Part shown: positions 54,542 to 63,098 of the stretch, piece after piece | Layout: every line of letters starts with the position of its first letter | How positions within the stretch are numbered: position 1 is the stretch's first letter | NCBI RefSeq assembly: GCF_042680685.1 | Contig: NZ_JBHUEA010000003.1 | Span: 1-64,000 of the forward strand | DNA from: Amnibacterium endophyticum | GTDB taxonomy: Bacteria > Actinomycetota > Actinomycetes > Actinomycetales > Microbacteriaceae | Direction of reading: 5' to 3' | Length of the DNA: 64,000 nucleotides | The notes under the pieces: model-generated | The model's database searches: none | Told to the model about the DNA's origin: nothing | The model's input: only the letters and a program-made list of their open reading frames with translations | Program-made: the position numbers and the translations under genes

Positions 54542-55213
54542 TCAGACGGGACGGACCGGGCGGGACGCGCCGCCGCCCGCGGCGAGTCGCATCAGGTCGC
54601 TGTCGAGGCGGATCTCGTCGCCGCCGCCCGCGGCGCCGCCGAACACCCGGTTGTACCGGCCGCCCGAGTCGCGCATCGCGTCCTTGACCCCGGCGGCGAC
54701 GAGGACCACCAGCTCCTTCGCCGCGCGGTCGACGCGGTCCGCGAGCGCCGTCGTGCCCCAGTCCTCGCTCGAGGCGAACACGCTCGTGGGGGTGGTGAGG
54801 GTCCTGAGATAGGCGAAGAGGGACCGCAGCGACTCGTCGGCGACGAGGGCGTGCCGGGCGGTGCCCGCGGTGGCGGCGAGCAGCGTCGGCACCGCGATCA
54901 GGAGGTCCTGGTCCACCACGTCGAAGAACGACTTGACCAGCCCGCTGACGCCCGCCTTGTAGACGGGGGTCGCGACGATCAGCGCGTCCGCGTCGCCCAG
55001 GCGCTCGATCGCCTCGGCGAGCGCGCCGGCGGGGAAGCCGGCGGCCTGGGCGTCGGCGATGTCGCCGGCGAGCGGCCGCAGCTCGATCACCGAGGTGGTG
55101 ACCTCGAGACCGCGCTCCACGGCGGCGTCGATCACGCCTCCGGCGAGCCGGTCGGCGAGCATGCGGGTGGAGGACGGGTCGGACGTGCCGCCGGAGACGA
55201 TGACGAGTCTCAT
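54542..55213 (-). CDS. LLM-partnered NADPH-dependent FMN reductase (CE1759-type)
   Basis: 223-aa flavodoxin-like reductase: MRLVIVSGGTSDPSSTRMLA phosphate loop, IVATPVYKAGVSGLVKSFFD, and LPxx-type AVPTLLAATAGTARHALVAD. It is the reductase partner of the luciferase-like monooxygenase two genes upstream (CE1758/CE1759-type pair), supplying reduced FMN. ATG 55213 overlaps the MarR stop (ATGA). Confidence 0.88.
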   Translation of the reverse strand: MRLVIVSGGTSDPSSTRMLADRLAGGVIDAAVERGLEVTTSVIELRPLAGDIADAQAAGFPAGALAEAIERLGDADALIVATPVYKAGVSGLVKSFFDVVDQDLLIAVPTLLAATAGTARHALVADESLRSLFAYLRTLTTPTSVFASSEDWGTTALADRVDRAAKELVVLVAAGVKDAMRDSGGRYNRVFGGAAGGGDEIRLDSDLMRLAAGGGASRPVRPV

Positions 55214-55665
55214 GGCCGGGTTCCCTTCGAGGATTCGGTGGGCGCGAGCAGCGCGCACAGGTCGCGCAGCTGCCGCTGCTGGTCGGGGGTGAGCGCGCGC
55301 ATGCGCTCCTCGACGCTGCGGGCGTGCTTGCCGCCCGTGCGCCGCTGGAGGTCCGCGCCCGCGTCGGTGAGCTCGACGAGCACGCCGCGGCGGTCGGCCG
55401 GGTCGGTGCTGCGGGTCACGAGGCCGCGCTGCTCGAGGCGCTCGAGCAGCCGGGACAGGGCCGGCTGGCTCAGCAGCACCGCGCCGGTCAGCTCCTGCTG
55501 GCGCAGCGCGCAGCCCGCCCGCTTGAGGGCGTAGAGGACGTCGTACTCGTTGAGGGACACCTCGTCCCACATGCGCTCGGAGTCGAAGGCGCGCATCATC
55601 GCCGCCTGCGCGTGCAGCAGCGCCTCCCACGACTCGTTCGCGAGCCGGACGTCCCTCGCCTCCAT
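55210..55665 (-). CDS. MarR-family transcriptional regulator
   Basis: 151-aa winged-helix regulator: LNEYDVLYALKRAG, QQELTGAVLLSQPALSRLLERLEQRG and DPADRRGVLVELTDAG (wing). It sits between the monooxygenase and the reductase genes with 1-nt and 4-nt overlaps. Two phased ATGC-N4-GCAT sites upstream of the operon (56871-56902) are its likely operators, also affecting the divergent Dabb gene. Confidence 0.9.
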   Translation of the reverse strand: MEARDVRLANESWEALLHAQAAMMRAFDSERMWDEVSLNEYDVLYALKRAGCALRQQELTGAVLLSQPALSRLLERLEQRGLVTRSTDPADRRGVLVELTDAGADLQRRTGGKHARSVEERMRALTPDQQRQLRDLCALLAPTESSKGTRP

Positions 55666-56828
55666 CAGGCCGCGACGGTGTCCTGGTAGGGCGAGCCGCC
55701 GGTGACGTTGTCGCCGCGGTTCGCGTTCGGGCGCGGCTGCCGGGGCTCGGCGTCGCCGTACTTCGCCCGCACGAGCGACGCGTGGGTCGGGGCGTCGGGC
55801 ACGCCCGCGGGGCGGAGCGCGTCGAGCTCGCGGCGGAGCACCGGCACGACCTCGCCGCCCAGCAGCTCCAGCTGGTCGAGGACCACGGGCAGCGGCAGGC
55901 CGGCGTGGTCGATCAGGAACAGCTGCCGCTGGTAGTCGCCGAAGGACTCGCGGAAGGTCAGCGTCTTGTCGATGACCTCCTGCACGCTGCCGACCGAGAG
56001 CGGGGTCTGCTCGGCGAAGTCCTCCATGCGCGGGCCGTGCCCGTACACGGGCGCCTCGTCGAAGTAGGGCCGGAACGCGGCCTTCGCCTCCTGCGAGGTG
56101 CGGCCGATGAAGGCCTGCCCGCCGAGGCCCACGATCGCCTGCTCGGGCGTCCCGTGCCCGTAGTGCGCGTACCGCTGCCGGTAGAAGGCGATGAGCCGCT
56201 GGTAGTGCTGCGTCGGCCAGAAGATGTGGTTGGCGAAGAACCCGTCGCCGTAGTACGCGGCCTGCTCGGCGATCTCCGGGGTGCGGATCGAGCCGTGCCA
56301 GACGAAGGGCGGCACGTCGTCCAGCGGCCGCGGCGTGGAGGTGAAGCCCTGCAGCGGGGTGCGGAAGCGTCCCTCCCAGTCGACGACGTCCTCCCGCCAC
56401 AGGCGGTGCAGCAGGTTGTAGTGCTCGAGCGCGAGCGGCAGGGACTGGCGGATGTCCTGCCCGAACCAGGGGTAGACGGGCGCCGTGTTGCCGCGGCCGA
56501 GCATCAGGTCCATCCGGCCGCCCGAGACGTGCTGCAGCATCGCGTAGTCCTCGGCGATGCGCACCGGGTCGTTGGTCGTGATGAGCGTCGTGGAGGTCGT
56601 GACCACGAGGCGCTCGGTGCTCGCGGCGACCGCGGCGAGCAGCGTCGTGGGGCTCGAGGACATGAAGGGCGGGTTGTGGTGCTCGCCGAAGGCGAAGACG
56701 TCGAGGCCCACCTCCTCGGTCTTCTTCGCGATCGCGAGCACGGCGCGGATCCGCTCCGCCTCGCTGGGGGTCTGGCCGGACACCGGGTCGCGCGTCACGT
56801 CGCCGACCGAGAACACGCCGAACTGCAT
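55665..56828 (-). CDS. FMN-dependent luciferase-like monooxygenase (CE1758-type)
   Basis: 387-aa LLM-class flavin monooxygenase with the family start QFGVFSVGDVTRDP, FGEHHNPPFMSSSPTTLLAA, MLQHVSGGRMDLMLGRG and GLGGQAFIGRTSQEA. It uses reduced FMN and O2 on an unknown organic substrate. ATG 56828 has a perfect AGGAGG site. First gene of the LLM-MarR-FMN reductase operon. Confidence 0.9.
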   Translation of the reverse strand: MQFGVFSVGDVTRDPVSGQTPSEAERIRAVLAIAKKTEEVGLDVFAFGEHHNPPFMSSSPTTLLAAVAASTERLVVTTSTTLITTNDPVRIAEDYAMLQHVSGGRMDLMLGRGNTAPVYPWFGQDIRQSLPLALEHYNLLHRLWREDVVDWEGRFRTPLQGFTSTPRPLDDVPPFVWHGSIRTPEIAEQAAYYGDGFFANHIFWPTQHYQRLIAFYRQRYAHYGHGTPEQAIVGLGGQAFIGRTSQEAKAAFRPYFDEAPVYGHGPRMEDFAEQTPLSVGSVQEVIDKTLTFRESFGDYQRQLFLIDHAGLPLPVVLDQLELLGGEVVPVLRRELDALRPAGVPDAPTHASLVRAKYGDAEPRQPRPNANRGDNVTGGSPYQDTVAA

Positions 56829-56870
56829 CTCGTTCCTCCTCGCTGACCGGGGCCACCGGCCCCGAACTCC

Positions 56871-56902
56871 ATGCAGGAGCATACAACTGCATGCAGACGC
56901 AT
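56871..56902. promoter_or_regulatory. two phased MarR-type operators
   Basis: ATGCAGGAGCAT (56871-56882) and ATGCAGACGCAT (56891-56902) are both ATGC-N4-GCAT dyads, exactly 20 bp apart (two helical turns); between them CTGCATGCAG (56887-56896) is a further perfect palindrome overlapping the second site. They lie 43 bp upstream of the monooxygenase start and 61 bp from the divergent Dabb start. Confidence 0.7.
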
Positions 56903-56962
56903 CTATTCCGACGCGTCGGGGCCGACCCGTAGCGTGGGAGGACGCACCGATCGGAGACCGCC

Positions 56963-57259
56963 ATGCCCGTCCAGCACACCGTCGTATTCCGCCTGCGCCA
57001 CGAGCCCGGCTCCACCGCCGAGGCGGCCTTCCTCGACCACGCGCAGCGCGTGCTCGCCGCGATCGACGGGGTGGAGGACTTCCGCGTCGCCCGGCAGGTG
57101 AGCCCGAAGAGCGACCTCGCGTGGCAGTTCTCGATGCGGTTCGCCGACGACTCGGCCTACGCCGCGTACGACGCCTCCGCCCCGCACCGCCGGTTCGTCG
57201 ACGAGCGGTGGGCGACCGAGGTCGAGGCGTTCCAGGAGTACGACTTCGAGGAGCGCTGA
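56963..57259 (+). CDS. Dabb-family stress-responsive alpha/beta barrel protein
   Basis: 98-aa Dabb protein (ferredoxin-like dimeric barrel): MPVQHTVVFRLRHEPGS, VEDFRVARQVSPKSDLAWQF, FVDERWATEVEAFQEYDF. Such proteins may be heme- or substrate-binding monooxygenase-like or stress proteins. Divergent from the monooxygenase operon with shared MarR-type operators, so probably coregulated. Ribosome site is weak (GGAGACC). Confidence 0.87.
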   Translation: MPVQHTVVFRLRHEPGSTAEAAFLDHAQRVLAAIDGVEDFRVARQVSPKSDLAWQFSMRFADDSAYAAYDASAPHRRFVDERWATEVEAFQEYDFEER

Positions 57260-57266
57260 GCCCGGC

Positions 57267-58484
57267 TCAGCCCTGCGGCTCCGCCCGCGGGGTCCGCGTC
57301 GCGCCCGCTGCCCCACGATCGGACGGCAGCCGGAGCGCCGCGCGCCGGCCGACGAGCCAGACGGTGGCGGCGAACCCGCTGAGCACCGCGCCGGCGAGCG
57401 TCACCGCCGTCCAGCCGCCGAGGGCCCAGAGCACGGAGGCGAGTCCGGAGCCGATCGCGCCGAACACGAAGTTGTTCGCCACGAAGGCGGTGTTGATGCG
57501 GCTGCGCGCGGCGGGGTCGAGCTGGAAGAGGCGCGACTGCACCGAGATGTTGTGGCCCTGGATCGCGACGTCGAGCACCAGCACCGCGACGACGACCCCG
57601 ACGACCGATCGGCTGCCGATCCCGGCGACGACGAAGGCGACCAGCACGAGGACCCACGCCACGCCGATGGCCGGCAGCCCGAGCCCGCGGTCGGAGAGCC
57701 GGCCCGCGCGCTGCGCGGTGATCGCCCCCGCGAGCCCGACGAGGCCGAACAGCCCGATCGTCGCGACGCCGAAGGAGAAGGGCGGGGCGCTCAGCAGGAA
57801 GGTGAGGGCGGTCCAGAACATCGTGAACACCCCGAAGGACGTGCCGCCGAGCACCAGGCTGAAGCGGACCGTCGGCCGCTCCCGGACGATGCCGAAGACC
57901 GAGCCGAGCAGGGCGGGGTACGCCAGGCGGGTGCGCGGCGCGAGGTCGGGGATCGCCCGGCGCAGCAGCAGCGCCAGCACGACCGCGAGCACCGCCGCGG
58001 CCGCGTAGACCGCGCGCCAGCCGAGCGCCGCCGCGACCAGGCCGCTGATCGTGCGGGACAGCAGGATGCCGACGAGGATCCCGGACACGACCGTGCCCAC
58101 GACCCTCCCCCGCTCCCCGTCGCCGGCGAGGTCGCCCGCGAGCGGCGCGATGATCTGCCCGGCGACGGTCGTGATCCCGACGAGCGCGAGCGCGGCCAGC
58201 AGCACCGGGAACGTCGGTGCCAGCGCGGCCGCGACCAGCGCGACAGCGACCGCGACCAGCGCCGCGGGCACGAGCCGCCTGCGGTCCAGCACGTCGCCGA
58301 GCGGCACGAGCAGCAGCACGCCGAGGGCGTAGCCCAGCTGCGTCGCGGTGACGAGCCAGCCCGCGGCAGCGGTGCTCGTGCGGAGGTCGCGGGCGATGAA
58401 GTCGAGCAGCGGCTGCGCCCAGTAGAGGTTGCCGACGGCCGCCCCGCCCGCGACCGCGAGCAGCAGCACCAGGGGACGGCTCAT
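57267..58484 (-). CDS. MFS transporter (Bcr/NepI-like)
   Basis: 405-aa transporter with 12 predicted helices; GGAAVGNLYWAQPLLDFIARD in the first helix and TATQLGYALGVLLLVPLGD in the second are typical of the MFS group annotated as YbfB/purine efflux-like transporters. Loop 2-3 reads GDVLDRRRLV. Likely exports small organic compounds; substrate unknown. ATG 58484 (MSRPL) chosen. Convergent with the Dabb gene (7 nt) and 148 nt downstream of the katG stop. Confidence 0.86.
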   Translation of the reverse strand: MSRPLVLLLAVAGGAAVGNLYWAQPLLDFIARDLRTSTAAAGWLVTATQLGYALGVLLLVPLGDVLDRRRLVPAALVAVAVALVAAALAPTFPVLLAALALVGITTVAGQIIAPLAGDLAGDGERGRVVGTVVSGILVGILLSRTISGLVAAALGWRAVYAAAAVLAVVLALLLRRAIPDLAPRTRLAYPALLGSVFGIVRERPTVRFSLVLGGTSFGVFTMFWTALTFLLSAPPFSFGVATIGLFGLVGLAGAITAQRAGRLSDRGLGLPAIGVAWVLVLVAFVVAGIGSRSVVGVVVAVLVLDVAIQGHNISVQSRLFQLDPAARSRINTAFVANNFVFGAIGSGLASVLWALGGWTAVTLAGAVLSGFAATVWLVGRRAALRLPSDRGAAGATRTPRAEPQG

Positions 58485-58570
58485 CGATCCCGTCGCCTGC
58501 TGCGAGCCCTGGTGCACCCCGGCTGCAACGCGGGCACGGCGCAGCTCTTCCGCGCCGGGACCGGTCGGCG

Positions 58571-58623
58571 GTCCCGACGGGCTCGACCGGAGGGGGTCAC
58601 CCTCAGGTCGAGCCCGTCGAGAC
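58571..58623 (-). terminator. long hairpin after katG
   Basis: 18-bp arms at 58571-58588 and 58606-58623 with one mismatch, closed by a small GAGGG/CCCTC inner stem. It starts 9 nt beyond the katG stop and probably ends its transcript. The arm sequence (GGTCGAGCCCGTCG) resembles a dispersed palindrome I recall from actinobacterial genomes (unverified). Confidence 0.75.
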
Positions 58624-58632
58624 CGGAGCGGC

Positions 58633-60942
58633 TCAGGCCGCCATCGGGCCGTAGCGGCGAGCGCCCTTCACGTCGAACCGGTCGAGCATCATGACCTTGT
58701 CCCAGGCGCGGACGAAGTCGGCGACGAACCGGCGCTGCCCGTCGCTGCCCGCGTAGGCGTCGACGGCGGAGCGCAGCTGCGCGTTCGAGCCGAACACGAG
58801 ATCGGCGCGGGTGGCGGTGAACCGCTCCTCGCCGGTCGACTGGCTCCTCGCCCGGAACGTCATCTCCGTGTCGTCGGTGCGCGTCCAGAGCAGGTCGGTG
58901 TCGGTCAGGTTCACGAACCAGTCGGTCGACAGCACGCCGACGCGGTCCGTCAGCAGCCCGGTGTCGGACCCGTCCGCGTTCGCGCCGAGGACCCGGAGCC
59001 CGCCGGTCAGCACCGTCCACTCGGGCGCGGTCAGCGTCATCAGGTTCGCCCGGTCGAGGAACACCTGCTCCGGCGCGACCCCGGGGGCCAGCTGCCGGTA
59101 GTCGTCCGCGACGAAGTTGCGGAACCCGTCGGCGATCGGGCGCAGCCACTCGAACATCTCGACGTCGGTCAGCTCCTGCGTCGTGTCGACGCGACCCGGC
59201 GTGAAGGGCACGGTCGTCGGCACGCCCGCGTCGCGAGCGGCCTGCTCCACCGCGGCGCAGCCGCCGAGGACGATCAGGTCGGCGAGCGAGATCCGCTTGC
59301 CGCCGCTCGCGTCCCGCTCGAAGTCCGCCTTGACGCCGCGCAGCGCCTCGATCACGGGGACCGTGCGGCGGTTGACCGCCCAGTCCTTCTGCGGCGCGAG
59401 GGCGAGGCGTCCGCCGTTCGCCCCGCCGCGCTTGTCGCTGTCGCGGTAGGTGGAGGCCGACGAGTACGCCGTGAACACGAGGTCGGAGACGGACACGCCG
59501 GTCTTCAGCACGGCCTCCTTCAGCGCGTCGACGTCGAACTCGTCGATCGGCGCGCCCTCGGGCTCGGGCAGCGGGTCCTGCCAGAGCAGCCCGTCCTCGA
59601 TCGTCGCCTCCGGGCCGAGGTAGCGGTGCTTCGGGCCCATGTCGCGGTGCGTCAGCTTGTACCAGGCCTTCGAGAACGCCAGCGTGAAGGCGTCGAAGTC
59701 CTCGAGGAACTTCTCGCACACCTTCCGGTACTCCGGGTCGACTTTGAAGGCCACGTCCGAGGTCATCATCATCAGCGGGTTCATCTGCCCGGGCACGTGC
59801 GCGTCGGGCGTCTTCGGCGCGTCCGGGTCGGTCGGCGTCCACTGGATGGAGCCCGCCGGGCTCTTCGTCTGCTCCCACTCGTAGCGGAACAGGTTCTCCA
59901 GGTAGGTGTTGTCCCACCGCACCGGGTTCGGGGTCCAGCTGCCCTCGATGCCGTTCGTCATCGTGTCCTTGCCGGCGCCCGTGCCCTGCGGGTTGTGCCA
60001 GCCGAGGCCCATCTGCTCGATCGGCGCGATCTCCGGCGGCGCGCCGATCTTCGCGGCCGCCACCATGCCGTGGCTCTTGCCGAACGCGTGGCCGCCGGCG
60101 ACCAGCGCGACGGTCTCCTCGTCGTTCATCGCCATCCGCGTGAAGGTGACGCGGATGTCCCGCGCGGAGCCCATCGGGTCGCCGCTCTGGTACGGCCCCT
60201 CCGGGTTGACGTAGATCAGCGCCTGGTGGGAGGCCGCCAGCGGGCTCTGCAGGTCGTAGCCCTGCTCGCCGTTCTTCCCGCGCCACCGCTCGTCGCGGTT
60301 CACCATGTCGTCGTAGCTCTTCACGTCGTGCGGGTTCCAGACCTCCGGCCCCCACCAGGTGCCGTCGTCCGGCTCCCAGGCGTCGAGCCGGCCGCCGGCG
60401 AAGCCGTACGTCGGCAGGCCCATCAGCTCCAGGGCGCAGGTGCCGGTCAGCACCATGAGGTCCGCCCAGGACAGCGCGTTGCCGTACTTGTGCTTCAGCG
60501 GCTGCAGCAGGCGACGGGACTTGTCGGTGTTGCCGTTGTCCCACCAGCTGCTGATCGGCGCGAACCGCTGCATGGCGGTGCCCGCACCGCCGCGGCCGTC
60601 CGCGATGCGGTAGGTGCCGGCGGCGTGCCAGGCCATGCGGATCATCTGCGGCCCGTAGTTGCCGTAGTCCGAGGGCCACCAGTCGACCGACGTGGTCAGG
60701 AACTGCTTGATGTCGGCCTTCAGCGCTTCCAGGTCGATCGTCGCGAAGGCGGCCGCGTAGTCGAAGTCGGCGCCCAGCGGATCGGCGTCGAGCCCGTTGC
60801 GGTGCAGCAGCTCGACCCGCAGGCGCTGCGGGTACCAGGCCTCGAGCGACGGCGGCTGCCCGAACGCGCCACCGACCCGGTCGCCCCCCGCCGGGAGGTC
60901 GCCCTCCATGTGATGCGTGCTCGTGTCGGTCCGATCGGTCAT
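58633..60942 (-). CDS. katG: catalase-peroxidase
   Basis: 769-aa bifunctional heme enzyme removing H2O2. Distal site IRMAWHAAGTYR, with RIADGRGG; adduct Trp in AWHAAG, Tyr in LIYVNPEGP and Met in FTRMAMNDEE; proximal His in VALVAGGHAFGKSHG. C-terminal half is the normal non-heme duplicate. ATG 60942 has GGAGGAG upstream. An AraC-type gene lies directly upstream on the same strand and might regulate it, but no furA-like gene is present. Confidence 0.96.
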   Translation of the reverse strand: MTDRTDTSTHHMEGDLPAGGDRVGGAFGQPPSLEAWYPQRLRVELLHRNGLDADPLGADFDYAAAFATIDLEALKADIKQFLTTSVDWWPSDYGNYGPQMIRMAWHAAGTYRIADGRGGAGTAMQRFAPISSWWDNGNTDKSRRLLQPLKHKYGNALSWADLMVLTGTCALELMGLPTYGFAGGRLDAWEPDDGTWWGPEVWNPHDVKSYDDMVNRDERWRGKNGEQGYDLQSPLAASHQALIYVNPEGPYQSGDPMGSARDIRVTFTRMAMNDEETVALVAGGHAFGKSHGMVAAAKIGAPPEIAPIEQMGLGWHNPQGTGAGKDTMTNGIEGSWTPNPVRWDNTYLENLFRYEWEQTKSPAGSIQWTPTDPDAPKTPDAHVPGQMNPLMMMTSDVAFKVDPEYRKVCEKFLEDFDAFTLAFSKAWYKLTHRDMGPKHRYLGPEATIEDGLLWQDPLPEPEGAPIDEFDVDALKEAVLKTGVSVSDLVFTAYSSASTYRDSDKRGGANGGRLALAPQKDWAVNRRTVPVIEALRGVKADFERDASGGKRISLADLIVLGGCAAVEQAARDAGVPTTVPFTPGRVDTTQELTDVEMFEWLRPIADGFRNFVADDYRQLAPGVAPEQVFLDRANLMTLTAPEWTVLTGGLRVLGANADGSDTGLLTDRVGVLSTDWFVNLTDTDLLWTRTDDTEMTFRARSQSTGEERFTATRADLVFGSNAQLRSAVDAYAGSDGQRRFVADFVRAWDKVMMLDRFDVKGARRYGPMAA

Positions 60943-61094
60943 GTCGCTCCTCCGGTTCTCGCGTGATCGCCCCACGGTGCGACGCTCGGCCCTGAGCGAT
61001 CACCCGACTCGGCGCGCTCCGTGTTCGATTCCTCGATCGTCTCCACGGACTCGCAGCGTCCCCATGCCCCCTGCTTCGACGGCGGGGAGGCGGC

Positions 61095-62012
61095 TCACCG
61101 CTCGTGGTGCTCGCGCCACCACTCGACGACCGTCCGACCGGTCTCGGCCCGGAAGATCCGGGTCAGCTGGTCGCGCGTGAGCCCGACACGGGCGGCGAGC
61201 GCGCCGACGTTCGGCGGGTCGGTGCGGAGCGCCAGCACCGTCTGCGCCCGCGCGACCCGCCGCCGGCGGACGAGGGCGCCCACGGTGTCCGACGTCCCCT
61301 CGAACGCGGCGTGCACCGTGCGGACGGTCACCCCGAGGGACGCGGCGATGGAGGCGACGGAGAGCGAGCGGTCGCCGAGGTGCTCCTCGACGTACACCTC
61401 GATGCACTCTCGGCGGGAGGACGGGATCGGATCGCCGGACGGCCGCTCCCGGAGGGCCTCCTCGAGCAGGCTCGCCTGCAGCGCGATGAGGGGCTGGCTG
61501 ACCGCGGTCTCGTCGTGCGGCTCGACCGTGCCGTTGTGCACCTGCAGCAGCCCCGAGATGAGCCCCACGCAGCCCAGCACGAGCGGCGTGTCCTTGAGGG
61601 TGAGGCAGGGCTCGCCCATGCGACCGAGCAGGTCCGGCGGCAGGTGCGCCAGGTCGACCAGCAGCCGCATCGCGCGCAGCGGCTCGGACACCTCGAAGGT
61701 CATTCCCGCACGCCCGTCGAGCAGCAGCGCCCGCTGCGGCGCCATCGGCACGCGCCGGCCCCCGACCACCCCGTCGGACCGTCCGCTCAGGACCACCACC
61801 AGCATCAGCGGCAGCCGCCCCTCCGGCCGCTCCTCGAGCGGCGGCACGTCGAAGCGGTGCGGGTCGCAGTCGAGGTAGTCGGCGCGGGCGCCGTCGACCT
61901 CCAGCGAGCGGATGCGCACCCGCCACTCCTCCGGCCCGAGCGGGGACAGCAGCCCCGGCTCCAGCGGAACGGGAGCACGCCCGCGATGGACGTGCTCGAT
62001 CACCTCGGGCAT
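61095..62012 (-). CDS. AraC-family transcriptional regulator
   Basis: 305-aa regulator with an N-terminal cupin-like sensor region (PLMLVVVLSGRSDGVVGGRR, PQRALLLDGRAGMTFEVSEP) and C-terminal double HTH (SLSVASIAASLGVTVRTVHAAF; NVGALAARVGLTRDQLTRIF with GRTVVEWWR). This is the AraC_binding_2-type layout. ATG 62012 chosen; an upstream frame exists. It lies 152 nt upstream of katG in the same direction; control of katG is only inference. Confidence 0.88.
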   Translation of the reverse strand: MPEVIEHVHRGRAPVPLEPGLLSPLGPEEWRVRIRSLEVDGARADYLDCDPHRFDVPPLEERPEGRLPLMLVVVLSGRSDGVVGGRRVPMAPQRALLLDGRAGMTFEVSEPLRAMRLLVDLAHLPPDLLGRMGEPCLTLKDTPLVLGCVGLISGLLQVHNGTVEPHDETAVSQPLIALQASLLEEALRERPSGDPIPSSRRECIEVYVEEHLGDRSLSVASIAASLGVTVRTVHAAFEGTSDTVGALVRRRRVARAQTVLALRTDPPNVGALAARVGLTRDQLTRIFRAETGRTVVEWWREHHER

Positions 62013-62137
62013 CGAGCGATCCTCGCCCCCCTTCGCCGGACAGGTGCTGAGCGGCCGGGCCGGCCCTGCGGCTGGACGGGAGGTGCCGTTCCCCCGGGAG
62101 TCGCCCCCGGGGGGCGCCTCAGCGCCGCATCGCGATC

Positions 62138-62143
62138 TATGGT
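62138..62143 (+). promoter_or_regulatory. putative -10 element (TATGGT) of the 63-aa ORF
   Basis: TATGGT ends 6 nt before ATG 62150, same hexamer as at 49346. Confidence 0.4.
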
Positions 62144-62149
62144 CCCTCC

Positions 62150-62341
62150 ATGGATGTCCGGGATCCGCGACTCGTGGCGAGCGTTCAGGCACGCCCGTTC
62201 GACGGCTACGCGCAGCGCGCCGTCGTGCCGCAGGGCTCCGTGCTGCAGCGCGTGGTCGCGTGCGTCGCGCTGCTCGCGACGATGGTCCTCTCAGGGATGC
62301 TGCTCGGCGGCGGACAGCTCCGCATCACGTCCGGGCGCTGA
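62150..62341 (+). CDS. small single-pass membrane protein (63 aa)
   Basis: 63-aa ORF with a charged first half and one hydrophobic helix RVVACVALLATMVLSGMLLG near the C-terminus. Start ATG has a leaderless-type -10 element. Family not recognised. Divergent from AraC and followed 34 nt later by the HAD gene. Confidence 0.5.
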   Translation: MDVRDPRLVASVQARPFDGYAQRAVVPQGSVLQRVVACVALLATMVLSGMLLGGGQLRITSGR

Positions 62342-62363
62342 GCGCGGCCCGCGCCGCCGCCCC

Positions 62364-62369
62364 TAGGGT
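62364..62369 (+). promoter_or_regulatory. putative -10 element (TAGGGT) of the HAD gene
   Basis: TAGGGT ends 6 nt before GTG 62376, leaderless type. Confidence 0.4.
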
Positions 62370-62375
62370 CGGCGG

Positions 62376-63056
62376 GTGCCCCCGCCCTCGACCGTCGCCC
62401 TGATCGACCTCGACGGGACGATCGTCGACTCGGCCCGGGGCATCACGAGCACCCTCGCCGCGGTGCTCGCCGACCTCGGGGCACCGGTGCCGCCGCCCGC
62501 CCGGCTGCTCGAGTTCGTGGGCCCGCCGATCCTCGACGGCCTGCGCGACGTCGTCGGCGTCGAGGGGGAGGCCGCGCAGCGGGTGCTCGCCGCCTATCGC
62601 AGCCGCTACCGCGCCGACGGCGCGTTCGACGCCGAGCCCTACCCGGGCGTCCGGGAGGCGCTGACCACGATCGGCCGCCGGGTGCCGCTCGCCGTGGCGA
62701 CGTCGAAGCCGGAGACGATCGCGACCCGGATCCTCGAGCACTTCGGCCTGGCGGACCTCTTCGTCGTCATCGCAGGCGCGTCGGACGACGAGTCGCGCAG
62801 CCGGAAGGCGGAGGTGATCGAGCGCGCGCTCGACCTGCTCCGCGCCGCCGGGGTCGACACGGCGCGGCCGATCATGGTGGGGGACCGCAGCCACGACGTC
62901 GAAGGCGCGGCCGAGCACGGCATCCCGACCGTCGTCGCGGGCTGGGGCTACGGCGCGCCCGAGGAGCACGCGGGCGCGGTCGCGGTCGCGGCGACGCCGT
63001 ACGACCTGCCGTCGCTGGTGCTCGGCGACGCGGACTGGGGGCGCACGGCTTCCTGA
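62376..63056 (+). CDS. HAD-superfamily phosphatase (Gph-like)
   Basis: 226-aa HAD subfamily IA hydrolase. Motif I IDLDGTIVDS (nucleophile and acid Asp), motif II VATSKPE, motif III RKAEVIERAL lysine, motif IV MVGDRSHDVEGAAEHG. Four-helix cap between I and II as in phosphoglycolate phosphatase. The physiological substrate is unknown. It lies 42 nt before zwf. Confidence 0.9.
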   Translation: MPPPSTVALIDLDGTIVDSARGITSTLAAVLADLGAPVPPPARLLEFVGPPILDGLRDVVGVEGEAAQRVLAAYRSRYRADGAFDAEPYPGVREALTTIGRRVPLAVATSKPETIATRILEHFGLADLFVVIAGASDDESRSRKAEVIERALDLLRAAGVDTARPIMVGDRSHDVEGAAEHGIPTVVAGWGYGAPEEHAGAVAVAATPYDLPSLVLGDADWGRTAS

Positions 63057-63098
63057 GCCCCACCCGGGTGATCGCCCTCGATGCGGGATGATCGAGGC

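Noticed and set aside
61020..61045. T-loop-like GTTCGATTCC suggesting a tRNA gene
   Set aside because: The flanking bases do not form a T-stem (CCGTG against CCTCG) and no acceptor or anticodon arm can be built on either strand.
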